Origin: Synchiropus splendidus
Taxonomy: Eukaryota; Chordata; Actinopteri; Syngnathiformes; Callionymidae
Length of the DNA: 64,000 nucleotides
Assembly: GCF_027744825.2 (NCBI RefSeq)
Contig: NW_026527054.1
Location: 1,178,001 to 1,242,000, forward strand
Direction of reading: 5' to 3'
Part shown: one piece after another, positions 62,340 to 64,000 of the stretch
How the letters are laid out: each line of letters begins with the position of its first letter
Numbering within the stretch: position 1 is the stretch's first letter
Program-made: the position numbers and the translations under genes
The notes under the pieces: model-generated
What the model was told of the DNA's origin: nothing
Seen by the model: only the letters and a program-made list of their open reading frames with translations
Database searches by the model: none

Positions 62340-64000
62340 TTCGGAACGCCAAACACAAAAGTGTTGATAACTTTCGAAAAACACTTCAGACAGCTTAGAT
62401 TTGATGTGCACCTACTAGAAAGACCCTTTCTGCTATAGTGGGAGGTTAAAATTTCATGTTCTGAAGCTTCCCTGAAAAGTTATGGCACAATGCGTAAAAA
62501 CGCTTTTCAGCCTGAGATAAGGTGGGTTTCGGAACGCCAAACATAAAAGTGTTGATAACTTTGGAAAAACACTTCAGACAGTTTAGATTTGATGTGCAAC
62601 TACTAGAAAGACCCTTTCTGCTATAGTGGGAGGTTAAAATTTCATGTTCTGAAGCTTCCCTGAAAAGTTATGGCACAACGCACAAAAACGCTTTTCAGCC
62701 TGAGATAAGGTGGGTTTCGGAACGCCAAACATAAAAGTGTTGATAACTTTCGAAAAACACTTCAGACAGCTTAGATTTGATGTGCACCTACTAGAAAGAC
62801 CCTTTCTGCTATAGTGGGAGGTTAAAATTTCATGTTCTGAAGCTTCCCTGAAAAGTTATGGCACAATGCACAAAAACGCTTTTCAGCCTGAGATAAGGTG
62901 GGTTTCGGAACGCCAAACATAAATGTGTTAATAACTTTGGAAAAACACTTCAGACAGTTTAGATTTGATGTGCAACTACTAGAAAGACACTTTCTACTAT
63001 AGTGGGTGGTTAAAATTTCATGTTCTGAAGCTTCCCTGAAAAGTTATGGCACAATGCACAAAAACGCTTTTCAGCCTGAGAGAAGGTGGGTTTCGGAACG
63101 CCAAACATAAAAGTGTTAATAACTTTGGAAAAACACTTCAGACAGTTTAGATTTGATGTGCAACTACTAGAAAGACCCTTTCTGCTATAGTGGGAGGTTA
63201 AAATTTCATGTTCTGAAGCTTCCCTGAAAAGTTATGGCACAATGCACAAAAACGCTTTTCAGCCTGAGATAAGGTGGGTTTCGGAACGCCAAACATAAAA
63301 GTGTTAATAACTTTGGAAAAACACTTCAGACAGTTTAGATTTGATGTGCAACTACTAGAAAGACCCTTTCTACTATAGTGGGAGGTTAAAATTTCATGTT
63401 CTGAAGCTTCCCTGAAAAGTTATGGCACAATGCACAAAAACGCTTTTCAGCCTGAGATAAGGTGGGTTTCGGAACGCCAAACATAAAAGTGTTGATAACT
63501 TTGGAAAAACACTTCAGACAGTTTAGATTTGATGTGCAACTACTAGAAAGACCCTTTCTGCTATAGTGGGAGGTTAAAATTTCATGTTCTGAAGCTTCCC
63601 TGAAAAGTTATGGCACAATGCACAAAAACGCTTTTCAGCCTGAGATAAGGTGGGTTTCGGAACGCCAAACATAAAAGTGTTGATAACTTTCGAAAAACAC
63701 TTCAGACAGCTTAGATTTGATGTGCACCTACTAGAAAGACCCTTTCTGCTATAGTGGGAGGTTAAAATTTCATGTTCTGAAGCTTCCCTGAAAAATTATG
63801 GCACAATGCGTAAAAACGCTTTTCAGCCTGAGATAAGGTGGGTTTCGGAACGCCAAACATAAAAGTGTTGATAACTTTGGAAAAACACTTCAGACAGTTT
63901 AGATTTGATGTGCAACTACTAGAAAGACCCTTTCTGCTATAGTGGGAGGTTAAAATTTCATGTTCTGAAGCTTCCCTGAAAAGTTATGGCACAATGCACA

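Larger units (their letters stand above)
45791..64000. repeat. Homogenised core of the 188-bp satellite array, right part
   Basis: About 97 units of the same core family in the same orientation continue in register after the transposon and run off the window. Private mutations are slightly more frequent in the first units after the insertion (CTATTGTGGG, TTATGCCAC) and near 48,230. The two linked sub-types described for the left part recur. No genes, other transposons or unrelated spacers are visible in these 18 kb. Confidence 0.97.

Noticed and set aside
13263..64000. Possible ribosomal, tRNA or telomeric repeats within the long array
   Set aside because: No rRNA-like or tRNA-like segments and no TTAGGG tracts are visible. 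All units belong to the single 188-bp family.

Overview
The window is eukaryotic, non-coding repeat DNA. It is almost entirely one tandem satellite family with a repeat unit of about 188 bp. At the left edge lies a decayed PIF/Harbinger DNA transposon, and a 6.6-kb foldback (long inverted repeat) element has inserted into the array. The spliced Harbinger transposase relic, the BESS-type C-terminal motif and the complex satellite point to an animal genome. A ray-finned fish is my best guess, because Harbinger elements with MADF/BESS partner genes are common there, but this is a low-confidence inference. No intact protein-coding gene, tRNA, rRNA or CRISPR array was found.

Layout. (1) 1-1,790: Harbinger remnant. 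The C-terminal end of a MADF/BESS-like accessory protein lies on the + strand (about 99-375). Convergent to it is a HARBI1-like transposase pseudogene on the - strand (684 to about 1,790). Its two-exon structure can be read directly (intron 1,387-1,656). It is inactivated by a nonsense codon, an internal deletion removing part of the catalytic core, and a frameshift. (2) About 1,865-13,262: old, diverged edge of the satellite array. Its units carry two perfect palindromes (GTTCCGGAAC and GAAAACGCGTTTTC). (3) About 13,263-39,160: homogenised core array. Its units have lost both palindromes, differ from each other by few bases and are organised into nested higher-order repeats. (4) 39,161-45,782: foldback element with about 146-bp terminal inverted repeats, an 8-bp target duplication (TCAGATTT), and two opposed arrays of about 18 copies each of a roughly 160-bp AT-rich repeat. 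At its centre is a perfect 119-bp inverted repeat around a 316-bp loop. (5) 45,783-64,000: the core satellite resumes exactly in register and runs off the window.

How it fits together. The order from transposon relic to diverged satellite to homogenised higher-order array matches the known organisation at the edge of centromeric or pericentromeric arrays in other animals. The monomer is about nucleosome-repeat length and has an internal dyad symmetry, so it looks like an inverted duplication of a roughly 94-bp half unit. A centromeric role is inference only: no CENP-B-box match was found. The foldback element has no coding capacity, so it must have been moved by a transposase encoded elsewhere. 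The most noteworthy items are the dyad-symmetric satellite with its flank-to-core succession and the giant foldback element with its perfect central palindrome.
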